Positions 11,230 through 20,781 of a DNA stretch of 64,000 bases are shown here, piece by piece (within the stretch, counting starts at the first letter, position 1; each line of letters starts with the position of its first letter). A program made the translations under genes and the position numbers. This DNA is from Nageia nagi (taxonomy: Eukaryota; Pinophyta): contig JBITNC010000001.1 in assembly GCA_050084985.1 (NCBI GenBank), forward strand, positions 101,370,001-101,434,000, read 5' to 3'. The notes beneath the pieces are model-generated. The model worked only from the letters and a program-made list of their open reading frames with translations, was not told the origin of the DNA and searched no databases.

Positions 11230-11950
11230 TTCCTAGTTTCTTATGGGGTGAAGCTATGAGCACTGCTACTTACACCTTGAATAGGTGTCCCACAAAAGTT
11301 ATTTAAGGTTAAACTCTTTTTGAGGTATAGTCAGGAAAAAAACCTAACATTTTTCACCTTAGGGTGTTTGGTTGTTAAGCATTCTCTTACATTATTTCTA
11401 AGAAAAGAAAGATGTTTGATAAAAGAGCTAAAAAATGCATCTTTGTAAGTTATGACAATCAACATAGAGGCTACGGGCTCTACTCTTCATCTTATAAAGT
11501 AATATTCATTTCAAAAAATGTAAAGTTTAATGACCTTCTTGATGAATATGCTTCTAATAAGGATGTTGATGATCTAGAGGACTCTTTAGTTGCATCTAGT
11601 TGGTTAGATATTGGTCTAGACAAGTCACCTTAAGAACAAAACTCTCCAACTCAAAAGGTTACAAGGAGCATGACCTTGAATAAATCCTTATTTACTAAGA
11701 TTGATAACAAGCATGAGCCCTCATCCTTCAAAGAAGCTTCAAAGCATAAGTGTTGGATAAAAGCCATGAAAATGAAGTATGAGATGCTTATAAAAAATAA
11801 AACTTGGAACTTGGTTCCTTATCCCAATGAGAAGAATGTGATTGGCAATAAGTGGATCTACAAGGTCAAGTTTAATTTAGTTGGAGATATTGAGAAATAC
11901 AAGGTAAGGTTAGTAGCTAAAGGTTTTATTCAAAAATATGATGTAGATTA
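11230..11950 (+). pseudogene. Copia A1 integrase C-terminus and start of reverse transcriptase (broken)
   Basis: This continues A1 after the gag-only insertion. The integrase tail is in shifted frames. From 11412 it reads KCIFVSYDNQHRGYGLYSSS, the conserved copia post-integrase block. The RT N-terminus starts at 11670 with MTLNKSLFTKIDN, then W-LVPYPNEKNVIGNKWIYKVK and RLVAKGF. The sequence is cut at 11950 by copia B1 and resumes at 20782. Confidence 0.85.
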
Positions 11951-12409
11951 TGTTAGAATTTGTAATGAAATATTGTGAATATCTAAACTCCTTGTAAATT
12001 CAATTAATTACTTAAAGGATATGTAGATACCTTAAGGGATTAATTAAATTTTTTATTATGTAGACTTTGACTTTACCAAGTGGTTAGTTGGTAGGTTAAA
12101 GTTAGGTGATACATTTATTGTAACCCTAACCTTACCCTTGGGTTAAAGGGAGGTTAGGGAGGTGCTCTCAAGCTATAAATAGAGGGCCTCTCCTCTTGTA
12201 ACATAACTAAGTTTTTGGAGTAAGATTACTCTACTAGTTGTGTAGGAGAGGAAGAGAATAGTTGTAAGAGGGGCATACTTGAGAATTGAGATACTAGTTG
12301 TGGATGTACTCCCAAGAAGGGAGGAACCACATTATATTTATGTTATCTTGTGTATGATTGAGTTTCCTAGTCTTGGACCTTGAGGATTAGAGTAGGTATA
12401 AATCCTTCA
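11951..12409 (+). repeat. 5' LTR of copia B1
   Basis: This 459-bp LTR starts TGTTAGAATT and ends ATCCTTCA. A TATA box (TATAAAT) is at 12174-12180. By eye it differs from its 3' partner (461 bp) at a few percent of positions, including small indels, so this insertion looks older than B2. Confidence 0.94.
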
Positions 12410-12423
12410 ATTGGTATCAGAGC
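12410..12423 (+). promoter_or_regulatory. Primer-binding site of copia B1
   Basis: ATTGGTATCAGAGC directly follows the LTR and contains the exact copia core TGGTATCAGAGC, complementary to initiator tRNA-Met. Confidence 0.92.
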
Positions 12424-12570
12424 TTGGTGTGGAAGCTCTTCTTCTTGGAGTGGAAGCTCTTCTTCTTGGTGTGGAAGCTATTCTTCTTGGTGTAGAAGCT
12501 CTTCTTGGTGTGGAAGCTCTTCTTCTTAGTGTAGAAGCTCTTCTTGGTGTGGAAGCTCTTATTCCTTCAA
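12421..12570 (+). repeat. Minisatellite just after the B1 primer-binding site
   Basis: About seven units of 18 or 21 bases follow the consensus GTGTGGAAGCTCTTCTTCTT. They lie between the PBS and the donor-like site at 12589, so they would be in the first exon of a spliced transcript. The same array, with more divergent units, occupies the same place in B2 (50740-50903). Confidence 0.85.
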
Positions 12571-13159
12571 TTTTAAGGTCTTGGTGAGGTAAATTCTAAG
12601 AGAAGGTATAAATTTCCTCCTCCTTTGGTTATCTTATGAATTATATTCATTTTGATACTAACATTATTTTATGATTATGTTAGTTCAACTCTTAGCAAAC
12701 ATTGCCTCAATAACATAATATATTATTGCTCATTTTGTTTGTTCTACTAACAATCTTTTATGTTAAGTGATTGGGCAATAATACATTATGCAAAATTTGC
12801 AATTTATATACTAACATGCATTTTGTTAGTTGCAATTTTTGGGTAAAAATTACTTAAAAGTAGCAATAATGTATTTGTGAACATTTACTATACACTTTGC
12901 TCATGAAATTTTGTGAAAATTTCTATTTTTTATTTTACACTAAATCTTAGTGTAGAAATATTAGAAACTTTCCAATTACAATTTTTTTATATACATTTTT
13001 TGTATATACAAAAACAAGGGAAAGGTATTTAAAAAAAAACAAATAAGGATTTTTTTTAAATTATTAATTTATAAATAAATAAAATCAAAATATTTGAGAA
13101 AACATATTATTATTTATAAAACATTTAAGGGGGGGGTCACGATCAAACAACACAAAAGG

Positions 13160-13650
13160 GTCTGTGACTTGTTTGACAAAATGCATCATCGACTCCGGCA
13201 TCGCCGTCCCACGTCTGCAGCTGCAGCTTACGACTACCTCCACCTTCATTTTTTTGCCCTAGAAGACATGTCTGCAACACAAACCAGAAAGTGATAGGGA
13301 CGACACATGAATTGTTTGACCAGATGCAAGATGCAGACAGAGTTTCATGGACTACACTGCTCGTAAAATGAAAAGGCACATGAACTATTTGATGCAATGC
13401 CTTGCCATCCTGCATGTGACCTTGGAAGCATAGGAAGGCACGTGAATTGTTTAATAAGATGCAGCCAAAGTTTCAAAGCAATGATCATAGGCAATGCACA
13501 AAATAGATACGTTGAAAGGCTCCTAGAATTATTTGAACAAGATGCATGATGAAGCCAGAGTTTCATGGACTGCAATGATTGTAGGATATGCACAAAATGG
13601 TGAACATTGAATGGAAGGCATGAGAATTATTTAAATACCTCATGTCCAAG
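13160..13650 (+). pseudogene. Decayed PPR repeat array inside the B1 leader
   Basis: Recurrent PLS-type PPR words appear in shifting frames. They include LFDKMHH (about 13170), ELFDQMQDADRVSWTTLL (about 13314-13365), a KLWL/ALPMI-like piece on the opposite strand, and RVSWTAMIVGYAQNG-like sequence at about 13558-13605. At least four repeat units can be traced. Stops and frameshifts are frequent, so it is a remnant of a nuclear PPR gene (family role: organellar RNA processing), carried as non-coding cargo. Confidence 0.7.
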
Positions 13651-13750
13651 CCAACGTTGCTCACGAACCTTGGCGATGAGAAAATTGCACCTCTGTAGAT
13701 CTTCATCCCACAAACGCACGATCATCATCTGATTTCCTTGAAGACTTTAA

Positions 13751-14093
13751 ATGGCTTCTCTACTCTCATCTTCATCTTCTTTTGGTTCCATTGGGACAAC
13801 TTATGCAAATAAGTTTCTCACATCCTCTTCTCCCAACTCCAAATTCCTAAGCATTTCTCAGCCTCCATTGTCATTGTCACAGTCTCTGGGGGTGCAGTGG
13901 AAGAGACGCTATGGCATTAGAATCATATCTTCCTCAACAGGCTCACAGATGGAGGCCTCAATCAAGGAAAAGATAAGCACTAACCTGCTTGTAATCTACT
14001 CTAAATCATGGTGTCTGTATGTACTATCATGATGCCAATGCCCTTCTTAAATGCATTGGTGTAGAACCTCTAGTAGTGGAGATGGATCATCTG
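13751..14093 (+). pseudogene. Chloroplast glutaredoxin fragment (GrxS12/GrxC5-like)
   Basis: The ATG at 13751 opens a Ser-rich plastid-transit-like segment (MASLLSSSSSFGS...). This is followed by the mature start SQMEASIKEKI, then LLVIYSKSWCLY, the glutaredoxin beta-strand and active-site region (family: YSKTWCSYC/S). A frameshift falls right after the active-site Cys. In the next frame the sequence continues ANALLKCIGVEPLVVEMDHL, matching the following helix and strand. It stops there and passes directly into a PPR fragment. The C-terminal half (TVP and GG glutathione-binding motifs) is absent. It cannot be functional. Whether it is an exon capture or a partial retrocopy is unclear. Confidence 0.82.
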
Positions 14094-14200
14094 GATAGAG
14101 TTTCATGGACTGCACTGATCGTAGGATATACACAAATCAGATACATTGCAAGGGTCTGCATATTATTTGCTGAGATGCCTTGCTCAATCCTTATCATCTT
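14094..14200 (+). pseudogene. PPR fragment fused behind the glutaredoxin remnant
   Basis: The frame that carries GVEPLVVEMDHL runs without a stop into DRVSWTALIVGYTQ, a canonical PLS-type PPR segment, then into an LFAEMP-like end. The junction is within a few bases of 14093. This marks a recombination point between two host gene fragments. Confidence 0.7.
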
Positions 14201-14436
14201 CTCCTCCCTCTCTCACCTCTTTACAATGGGAATACGTCAACGCTAAGACCAAATACAATCGTCTGGCCACCTCACGCGACCTCCACCACCCTACGTGGCC
14301 TCCTCCTCCTCCAATCCCTAACCAAACTGTCTACTCTTCTCCCTCCTCATCAAATTTAGCCTCTGCCGCCTCTGCCCAGCCTCTCAACCTCCACGCGGCT
14401 TACACATGGCCACCTTTCCATATTTTTCAAACATAA
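14201..14436 (+). other. C-rich stretch shared with the B2 leader
   Basis: Translation gives a Pro/Ser-rich stretch (RDLHHPTWPPPPP...). The same words (RDLHHPTWPP, then a Leu/Pro-rich tail) recur in B2 on the minus strand at about 49020-49260, with an internal duplication there. I do not recognise the source gene. Confidence 0.45.
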
Positions 14437-14984
14437 GTTATTGGGTCTTTAATTTTTTTTTTACCCACTACAAAGGGATTTGATTTTTTATGACTAGGTC
14501 TAAATTAAACATTTAAGGGATTTTTCCTAAAAACCTATGCTATTTTTAAGTAAACAAAAGACATTTTTTGCCTACTTCAAAGACCATTATTAGCATACAA
14601 GTTTTTTAGGGATAACACATTACTTGAAAAGAAGGGAGGAACCATACTTAAACAAAAAATTTTAGCATCCAAGTTTTAGAACTTTAAGTAAAAAAAGGGG
14701 GGACTTTGTATAATTTTTTACTTAAATATTTTTCTAGATCTTGCATGGATCTTGCATGCTAAATTTAAAATGCATGCTTCTTAACCTTGTTAGGAATAAA
14801 GCATGCTTAGTACTTAAAATTTTAAGTTAAATAATGCATGATGCATGTTTATTACTTAATTTTAAATCATGGAATAATGCATGTTTAAGTTATGGATTAA
14901 TGCTAAGTAGGACTTAGCCTTTTTAAAAATTCATTAAAGTGTTTTAATGAATTTTTGAACTTGAGCAAAAGTATGCAAAATGTA

Positions 14985-15560
14985 AAAAGTCCTTTAGGGG
15001 TTATTACAAAACCCATTGGACTCTTAAGGTTTCAAGTTTCGTGTGGATGAAGTATTTTTAATTTACTTTATATTTTTGTACAATTGCTTTATACTTGCAA
15101 TACGCAAAATATTGAAAGTAACCCCTAAAATGAACACATTCAAACGTACTTTTCCATAACATGACTTGTTTGGGGAGCCACGAGGTGAGGATAGGGCAGA
15201 CTGGAGCCTTTTTAATCTGAAGAACCAAGTGGTGGTAAGTCCGTCTTAATTTCCCCTAAGACCTTTGTTGGATTGGATATAACTCTATTAGGTGGACAGG
15301 CATGTGTGTAGTGATACCACATGTCTGCACGTCCATTCAGGGATTATCCTGATAACCTAGGAGGAAAACTAAAAACCTTAAAAAGATAATTAAAATGGTC
15401 AGTCCAAGATACGTCGGATCCTTGAAAATAGTTGGTACTTCTCCTTGAGAGAGTATATTACTGACTAAGTGAACTAGTTGAGGACTGGTAGTACCTGGGC
15501 TCCACCTTACGGGCATCCAAGTGAAGGCCTAATTCTATACAAGAAAATAACCTCAACTTT
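14985..15560 (+). other. Conserved pre-gag block of the copia leader (B1 copy)
   Basis: This stretch is recognisable in all six copia leaders in the window (also about 50-670 minus, 4265-4960, 28600-29222, 47930-48510 minus, 53940-54555 minus). Shared words include AACCCATTGGAC, AAAATGAACACATTC, CATGACTTGTTTGG, GTGTAGTGATACCACAT and ATTCAGGGATTATCCTGATA. It has no shared reading frame. Conservation between subfamilies A and B suggests a cis-acting role (inference). Confidence 0.7.
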
Positions 15561-15690
15561 ATCCTTCTATGGATCTTGGTTTATAAGTTTGCACATGTGG
15601 GACATGTTTACTTATTAGATGTTTTATATGTATAGATGGTAAATTGTAAAAAAATTTCATTCATTTCTTGTTATTTACTTTTGTGTAGCA

Positions 15691-16640
15691 ATAGTTGAAA
15701 CCTTCATACCCAAGCATATACTCGATGGTTCCAACTTTGGCATATGGGAACCTCGTATGAAAGTTGAGTTACAAGCAAGGAAGCTGTGGCAGATAGTTAA
15801 TGAAGACTTGGTTGCTCCTATTGATGAGAAGGCTCTTGAAATATACAACTCAAAGAATGAGTTAGCAACTTCAATGATTTATTATGCAGTTTTAGATGAT
15901 GTCCTTCTCATGATCTCTTATTCAACATCAGTAAAGGAAGCTTGGGATAGGCAAAAGAAAATTTACCTTGGGTCAAAATTTTCAAGGAGGTTCACCATTT
16001 TACAAAAGTTGTTGCAATATCGTCAAGGTGAAGATGAAAGTGCTTCTATCTATTTGAACAAAATCATTGACCTCAGGACATAACTGGTTGGCTGTGGGTG
16101 CAACTGGATCAATGATGAGTTCATGGTCTTCATCATTCTTCAAAGCCTTTCTACAAAGTTCAGTAACTTTGTCACGGTTATGGAAACAAGGCTCGATGAT
16201 GAAGAAGATGTCATCTCTCTTGATAACCTCTCTAGACTCCTTCTGAAGCATGAGGAAACTTTGAATAAAAAAATGTTAAAACTTTCTCCAAAGGACAATA
16301 ACATTGCTCTATGAGCAACCAAAACTCCTTTCAAGAAGAAGTTCAAACACTATAAATTCAAAATAACAAGTCCTCACCTACCTTCAAGAAGTATGAGAAA
16401 AAGGGCAACAATAATGGCAACTACAAGCAAAGGAATGACAAAACTGGATCAAGCAATCCAACACCTCAGTAAAAGTTTGATGGAAATTATAACTTTTATG
16501 ACATCTTTGGACACAAAGAGTATGATTATCGTAAAAAGAAATTTGCTCAAAAAGGTAAGAGAAATGCAAATGTGAGAAATTTCAATAATAAAAAGAAGAA
16601 CAAGCATGCTGCTATTGTTGCCTACTACTCAATGACTCAA
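15691..16640 (+). pseudogene. Copia B1 gag (broken)
   Basis: Homology to the B2 gag begins at 15691, where the ATG has become ATA. The protein matches copia gag: IWEPRMKVELQARKLWQ, then YLGSKFSRRFTILQKLLQYRQ and the conserved LxxLLxxEE-type helix near 16230. Stops lie at 16081 (TAA, a CAA in B2) and 16312 (TGA, a GGA in B2), and an indel falls near 16365. The zinc knuckle near 16480 has lost most of its Cys residues. Not functional. Confidence 0.88.
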
Positions 16641-18012
16641 ACTATTTCAAATGATTGGATTGTTGATTCAGGATGCACTAATCACATGTGTTATGAAAAA
16701 AAAAAGTTTGAAAACTTTCATAAGTACAAGAAGGATGCAGTTGTGATAGATGATAATACAGTCCTTGATGTTCAAGGAATAGGGAGTGTGAAGATTCATG
16801 GAAAGGCTCTTGATAATGTCTTTTATGTGCCTAAACTAAGGATGAATCTTATCTCTATAATTTAGATTACAAGAAAAGGATACTCATTTGAGTTTACCTC
16901 ACACTCCTGGTGTGTTAAGAAAGGACTTGCCACCTTCATGAAAGGATCAGTAAAGGATGACCTTTATATTGTGGATCAATTTCCTTCAAAGATTTGTCTT
17001 GCTGCAAATGTTTGTTCAAAGGGTAATCTTTGGCATCAACGATTAGGGCACCTTAACCACAAGAGTATTCAAGCTATGAAAACTCAAGAACTTATGGAAG
17101 GTTTACCTAATATTTCACCCACAATTGGTCTCTGTGAAGGTGCATTCTAGGAAAGATGAATAGGAAAAAGTTTGAAAAAGATAAGGCAACTCGGGCTACT
17201 CGTCCTCTTCAACTTGTGCATTCAAATTTGATGGGTCCATTTCATACTAAGTCTCTAGGGGTAGCTTCTTATGTTCTGACCTTCATTGATGACTTCAGTA
17301 GGATGACATTTGGTTATCTACTTGAGTACAAGGATCAAACTTTTGATAGATTTAAAGACTTCAAGGCTCTTATTGAAAATCAAACTGATTTTAAGATCAA
17401 GATGCTGAGATCTGATAATGAGGGTGAGTATAATAGCAATGTGTTTAACGACTATTGTGTTAAACATAGGATCAAGCGGTAATTCACAATCCCTTACACC
17501 CCTCAGCAAAATGGAGTTGCTGAAAGGAAGAATCAATCCATTATGAAAATGGCAAGGTGCATGTTGGGTAACCTTCCTAGTTTCTTATGGGGTGAAGCTA
17601 TTCACACTACTATTCACACCCTAAATAGGTGTCCTACTAAAGTAGTTGAAGGTAAAACTCCGTATGAAGCATGGACAAGAAAGAAACCTAACCTCTCACA
17701 CTTTAGGGTCTTTGGTTGTGATGCATTTGCCTTCATTACCTCAGAGAAAAGAAAGAAGTTGGATAAAAGATCAGAAAAATGCATCTTTGTGGGGTATGAT
17801 AATCAACATAGAGGTTACAGGCTCTACTCCTCATCCCATAAAATAATCTTTGTTTCTAGGGATGTTAAGTTTAATGAACTTCCTGTGGATACAATCTCTC
17901 ATGCTGAGGTGTCTGATTCAGACGATTCTTCGCCTGCACCTAACTGGTTGGATGATCATGAAGGGAAGTCACCAAAGAGCAAAATTCTCCAGCTCAGAGA
18001 ATTACAAGGAGT
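16641..18012 (+). pseudogene. Copia B1 protease and integrase (broken)
   Basis: The protease motif IVDSGCTNHMC lies at about 16660. A TAG at 16863 replaces a Gln codon. The integrase zinc finger begins LWHQRLGHLNHKS at about 17030, but a one-base loss before the last Cys shifts the frame and ends it at the TAG 17148-17150. The core resumes at 17156 (LVHSNLMGPF, FIDDFSRMTFGY, RSDNEGEY), with a TAA at 17480. The C-terminal block KCIFVGYDNQHRGYRLYSSS is at about 17780. The HHCC frameshift is identical in B2. Confidence 0.88.
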
Positions 18013-19601
18013 ATGACCTTGAATAACTCTTTATTTGCCAAAATTGATAATACGAATGAGCCATCAACCTTCAATGAAGCTTCCAAGCAAGAGTGTTGGA
18101 TGGAAGCTATGAAAGTTGAGTATGAGGTGCTCACGAAAAATGAAACTTGGGATTTGGTTCCTTATCCCAATGAGAAAAATGTGATTGAAAATAAATGGAT
18201 ATACAAGGTCAAGTACAATTCTGATGGAAAAATTGAAAAGTACAAAGCAAGGTTAGTGGCCAAAGGATTCGCTCAAAAATATGGTATTGATTATGAGGAA
18301 ACCTTTGCTCCTGTGGCCAAGATGCCTACTGTCAGGATAATCCTTACTCTTTCTATAGCTCAAGGATGGAAAGCTTTTCAACTTGATGTCAAGAGTGCAT
18401 TTCTCAATGGTGACTTGGATGTAGAAATCTACATGAATCAACCAGAAGGATTTATTCCAGAAGGTAAAGAGTCTTTAGTGTGCAAGCTTAAGAAATCTTT
18501 GTATGGACTTAAGCAAGCACTAGAGCATGGTACAAGAAAATTTTAGGATTCTTTACAGATATTGGTTTTTCCAAGTGCTTCTCTAACTCAAATCTCTATG
18601 TACTCAATCAAGGAAAAGACGTGGTCTTAATTCTCCTTTATGTGGATGATCTTCTCATAACTGGCAATAATATTGAAATCATCCAAGAGTGCATATCCAA
18701 ACTGAAGGCAACATTTGAAATGACTAATCTAGGTCTATTGCATTACTATCTTGGGATGCAAGTATACCAACACAAAGATTGTACTTATCTTAGTCAATCT
18801 AAGTATATATTAGACATCTTACAAAAGTTTGGAATGGAGGAATGTAGATATGCTGCAATACCTATTTCTCCTAGAATCGTTGTATCTCTAAGCTTAGATT
18901 CTTAGTTGGATAATGCTACAGCTTATAGGCAATTGATCGGTAGTCTTCTATATCTGACTATCTCTTGACCTGATATTGCCTTTACAGTGAATCTAATGGC
19001 ATGATTCATGCAAAAAACTATATGTTGAACACCTCAATGCTGTTAAGCAAATCTTGAGGTATGTGGTAGGGACAAAGGATCTTGCTCTTAAGTATTCCAA
19101 AGTGCCCTTGATTGCTCTTTGGGTTCTCAGATTCTGATTATGGGGGAGATAGAGATGACAGAAAATCAACCTCTGCATATGTGTTCAGCATTGGTTCAGG
19201 TGCTATCTCTTGGGCTTCCAAGAAGCAACCTACTGTGACTCTTTCTACCACTAAAGCTGAATATCGAGCCATGTTAGTTGCCACCCAAGAAGCTATTTGG
19301 CTGAGGCATCTTCTGAATGAAATAGGGTATGAGCAAAATGACCCATCTCTTATTTCTTTAGATAATCAATCGGCTATCTCTTTGGCTAAGAATCCTGTGT
19401 TCCATCAGAGAACCAAACATGTGGAAATCCAAGCCCATTTTATCAAGGAGAAGGTTCTAGATGACATCATACACTTGAAGTATTGTCCATCTACAGAAAA
19501 CTCTGTTGATTTATTCACCAAGCCCTTCCTGAAGCTCAGTTCAGCAAGCTTAGGGATTCTCTCGGGTTGGTGAAGTTGCCCTCAAGGGAGAGTGAAGTTT
19601 G
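18013..19601 (+). pseudogene. Copia B1 reverse transcriptase and RNase H (broken)
   Basis: RT starts MTLNNSLFAKIDN. It includes LDVKSAFLNGDLDVEIYMNQPEG, KSLYGLKQA and the catalytic LLYVDDLLITG (about 18637-18670). A single-base loss near 18522 shifts the frame after KQA. A TAG at 18903-18905 marks the RT/RNase H boundary. RNase H shows [20 protein letters not shown] and the metal-binding Glu in [11 protein letters not shown], and ends near 19601 ([11 protein letters not shown]). Several further indels and stops are present. Confidence 0.88.
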
Positions 19602-19664
19602 AACTTTTGTTAGTGATGACAACTTCACCTCTAAGAGGCTTTTTTTATTGTTATATTGTGTTGA

Positions 19665-19840
19665 TTATGATATACCTCCGTGGTAAGTTTGCTCTACGTG
19701 AGAAACTTGTTGTACAAATTTTGAGCATATAATTGATATACCTCCGTGGTAAGTTCGCTCTACGTGAGGAACTTCTTGTACATTCTATACCTCTATGGTA
19801 AGTTTGCTTTACGTGAGAAAATTGTTGTACAATTTTTTAT
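19665..19840 (+). repeat. 3' UTR tandem repeats of copia B1
   Basis: Three imperfect copies of about 50-70 bases share TACCTCCGTGGTAAGTTTGC and CTACGTGAGAAACTTGTTGTAC. B2 has five copies at the same place (43550-43830), so copy number changes between relatives. Confidence 0.8.
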
Positions 19841-20302
19841 GCTCTATTACAAATCAACACATGTCTATATACAATAGGTGACTGAGTGATGGCTTGGCAT
19901 CTCCATGATGACTTATAGTGCACCATTGATCAGTTATTTATAAGATGGCATTATTTGATTCTCTTATTTGAATATATGATGCATCTAACTAATTTTGTTC
20001 ATGAGTTGCTTGTAACATGCAGGATCTTCTCTAGAAATGCAGGTTACTCACCTTGTGTAAGCAAGCTCATGGAGACTCACATGTCAGCTTAAAGTTGATC
20101 GACTACTATGTACAGTGAAATCAGTTGTGGTTAATGATTGTATTATAAACTATTTTTGTCAAATGGTAATGTAGTGAGTCTCAAACTAGTTCTCAAAAAG
20201 ATTCTCAAATATGTAAATGTTCTCATCTCCACTTGTATCTCTATGGAGGAGAACTCTCTCTTACTCTCTTTCTTCTCTCTTCTACACTCTATCCCAATAT
20301 TG

Positions 20303-20315
20303 CATTAAGGGGGAG
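20303..20315 (+). promoter_or_regulatory. Polypurine tract of copia B1
   Basis: GCATTAAGGGGGAG abuts the 3' LTR. This is the plus-strand priming site for reverse transcription. Confidence 0.85.
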
Positions 20316-20776
20316 TGTTAGAATTTGTAATGAAATATTGTGAATATCTAAACTCCTTGTAAATTCAATTAATCACTTAAGGGTATGTAGATACCTTAAG
20401 AGATTAATTGAATTCTTTAATATGTAGACTTTGACTTTACCAAAGTGGTTAGTTGGTAGGTTGAAGTTAGGTGATACATTTAATGTAACCCTAACCTTAC
20501 CCTTGGGTTAAAGGAAGGTTAGGGAGGTGCTCTCAAGCTATAAATAAAGGGCCTCTCCTCTTGTAACAAATCTAAATTTTGGAGTAAGATTACTCTACTT
20601 GGTTGTGTAGGAGAGAGCAAGAGAATAGTTGTAAAAGAGGCATAGATTGAGAATAGAGAACTAGTTGTGGATGTACTCCCAAGGAGGGAGGAACCACATT
20701 ATATTTGTGTTATCTTATGTATGATTGAGTTTCCTAGTCTTGGACCTTGAGGATTAGAGTAGGTCTAAATCCTTCA
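20316..20776 (+). repeat. 3' LTR of copia B1
   Basis: This 461-bp LTR is preceded by a polypurine tract (TAAGGGGGAG, ending at 20315) and followed by the TSD GATTA. It shows the same TG...CA ends and internal TATA block as the 5' copy. Confidence 0.94.
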
Positions 20777-20781
20777 GATTA

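Larger units (their letters stand above)
12589..15688 (+). other. Long intron-like leader of copia B1 carrying gene fragments
   Basis: A donor-like GGTGAG|GTAAATTC begins at 12589. An acceptor-like pyrimidine-rich run ending TTTTGTGTAG ends at 15688, two bases before the gag start position. The span is 3100 bp. The interior holds decayed PPR repeats (13160-13650), a glutaredoxin fragment (13751-14093), a further PPR piece, a C-rich stretch, a TGCATGC zone (14750-14900) and the conserved pre-gag block (about 14985-15560). The boundary similarity to A1, A2 and B2 is direct sequence evidence. Splicing itself is inferred. Confidence 0.62.
11951..20776 (+). mobile_element. Ty1/copia retrotransposon B1, full length, nested in A1
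   Basis: LTRs at 11951-12409 and 20316-20776 are flanked by a perfect TSD, GATTA (11946-11950 and 20777-20781). PBS, intron-like leader, gag-pol, 3' UTR with repeats and polypurine tract follow in order. The total is 8826 bp. The LTRs end TGTTAG...CCTTCA and so define a subfamily separate from A (ending CTCTCA), although the leader and coding regions are clearly related. Insertion was into the A1 RT gene. The coding frame is disrupted by several stops and indels. Confidence 0.95.

Noticed and set aside
17130-17160. Programmed ribosomal frameshift at the integrase finger
   Set aside because: No slippery heptamer or obvious downstream structure is seen, and ordinary copia elements do not recode there. 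Inherited damage is simpler, though I kept it as a test in the findings.
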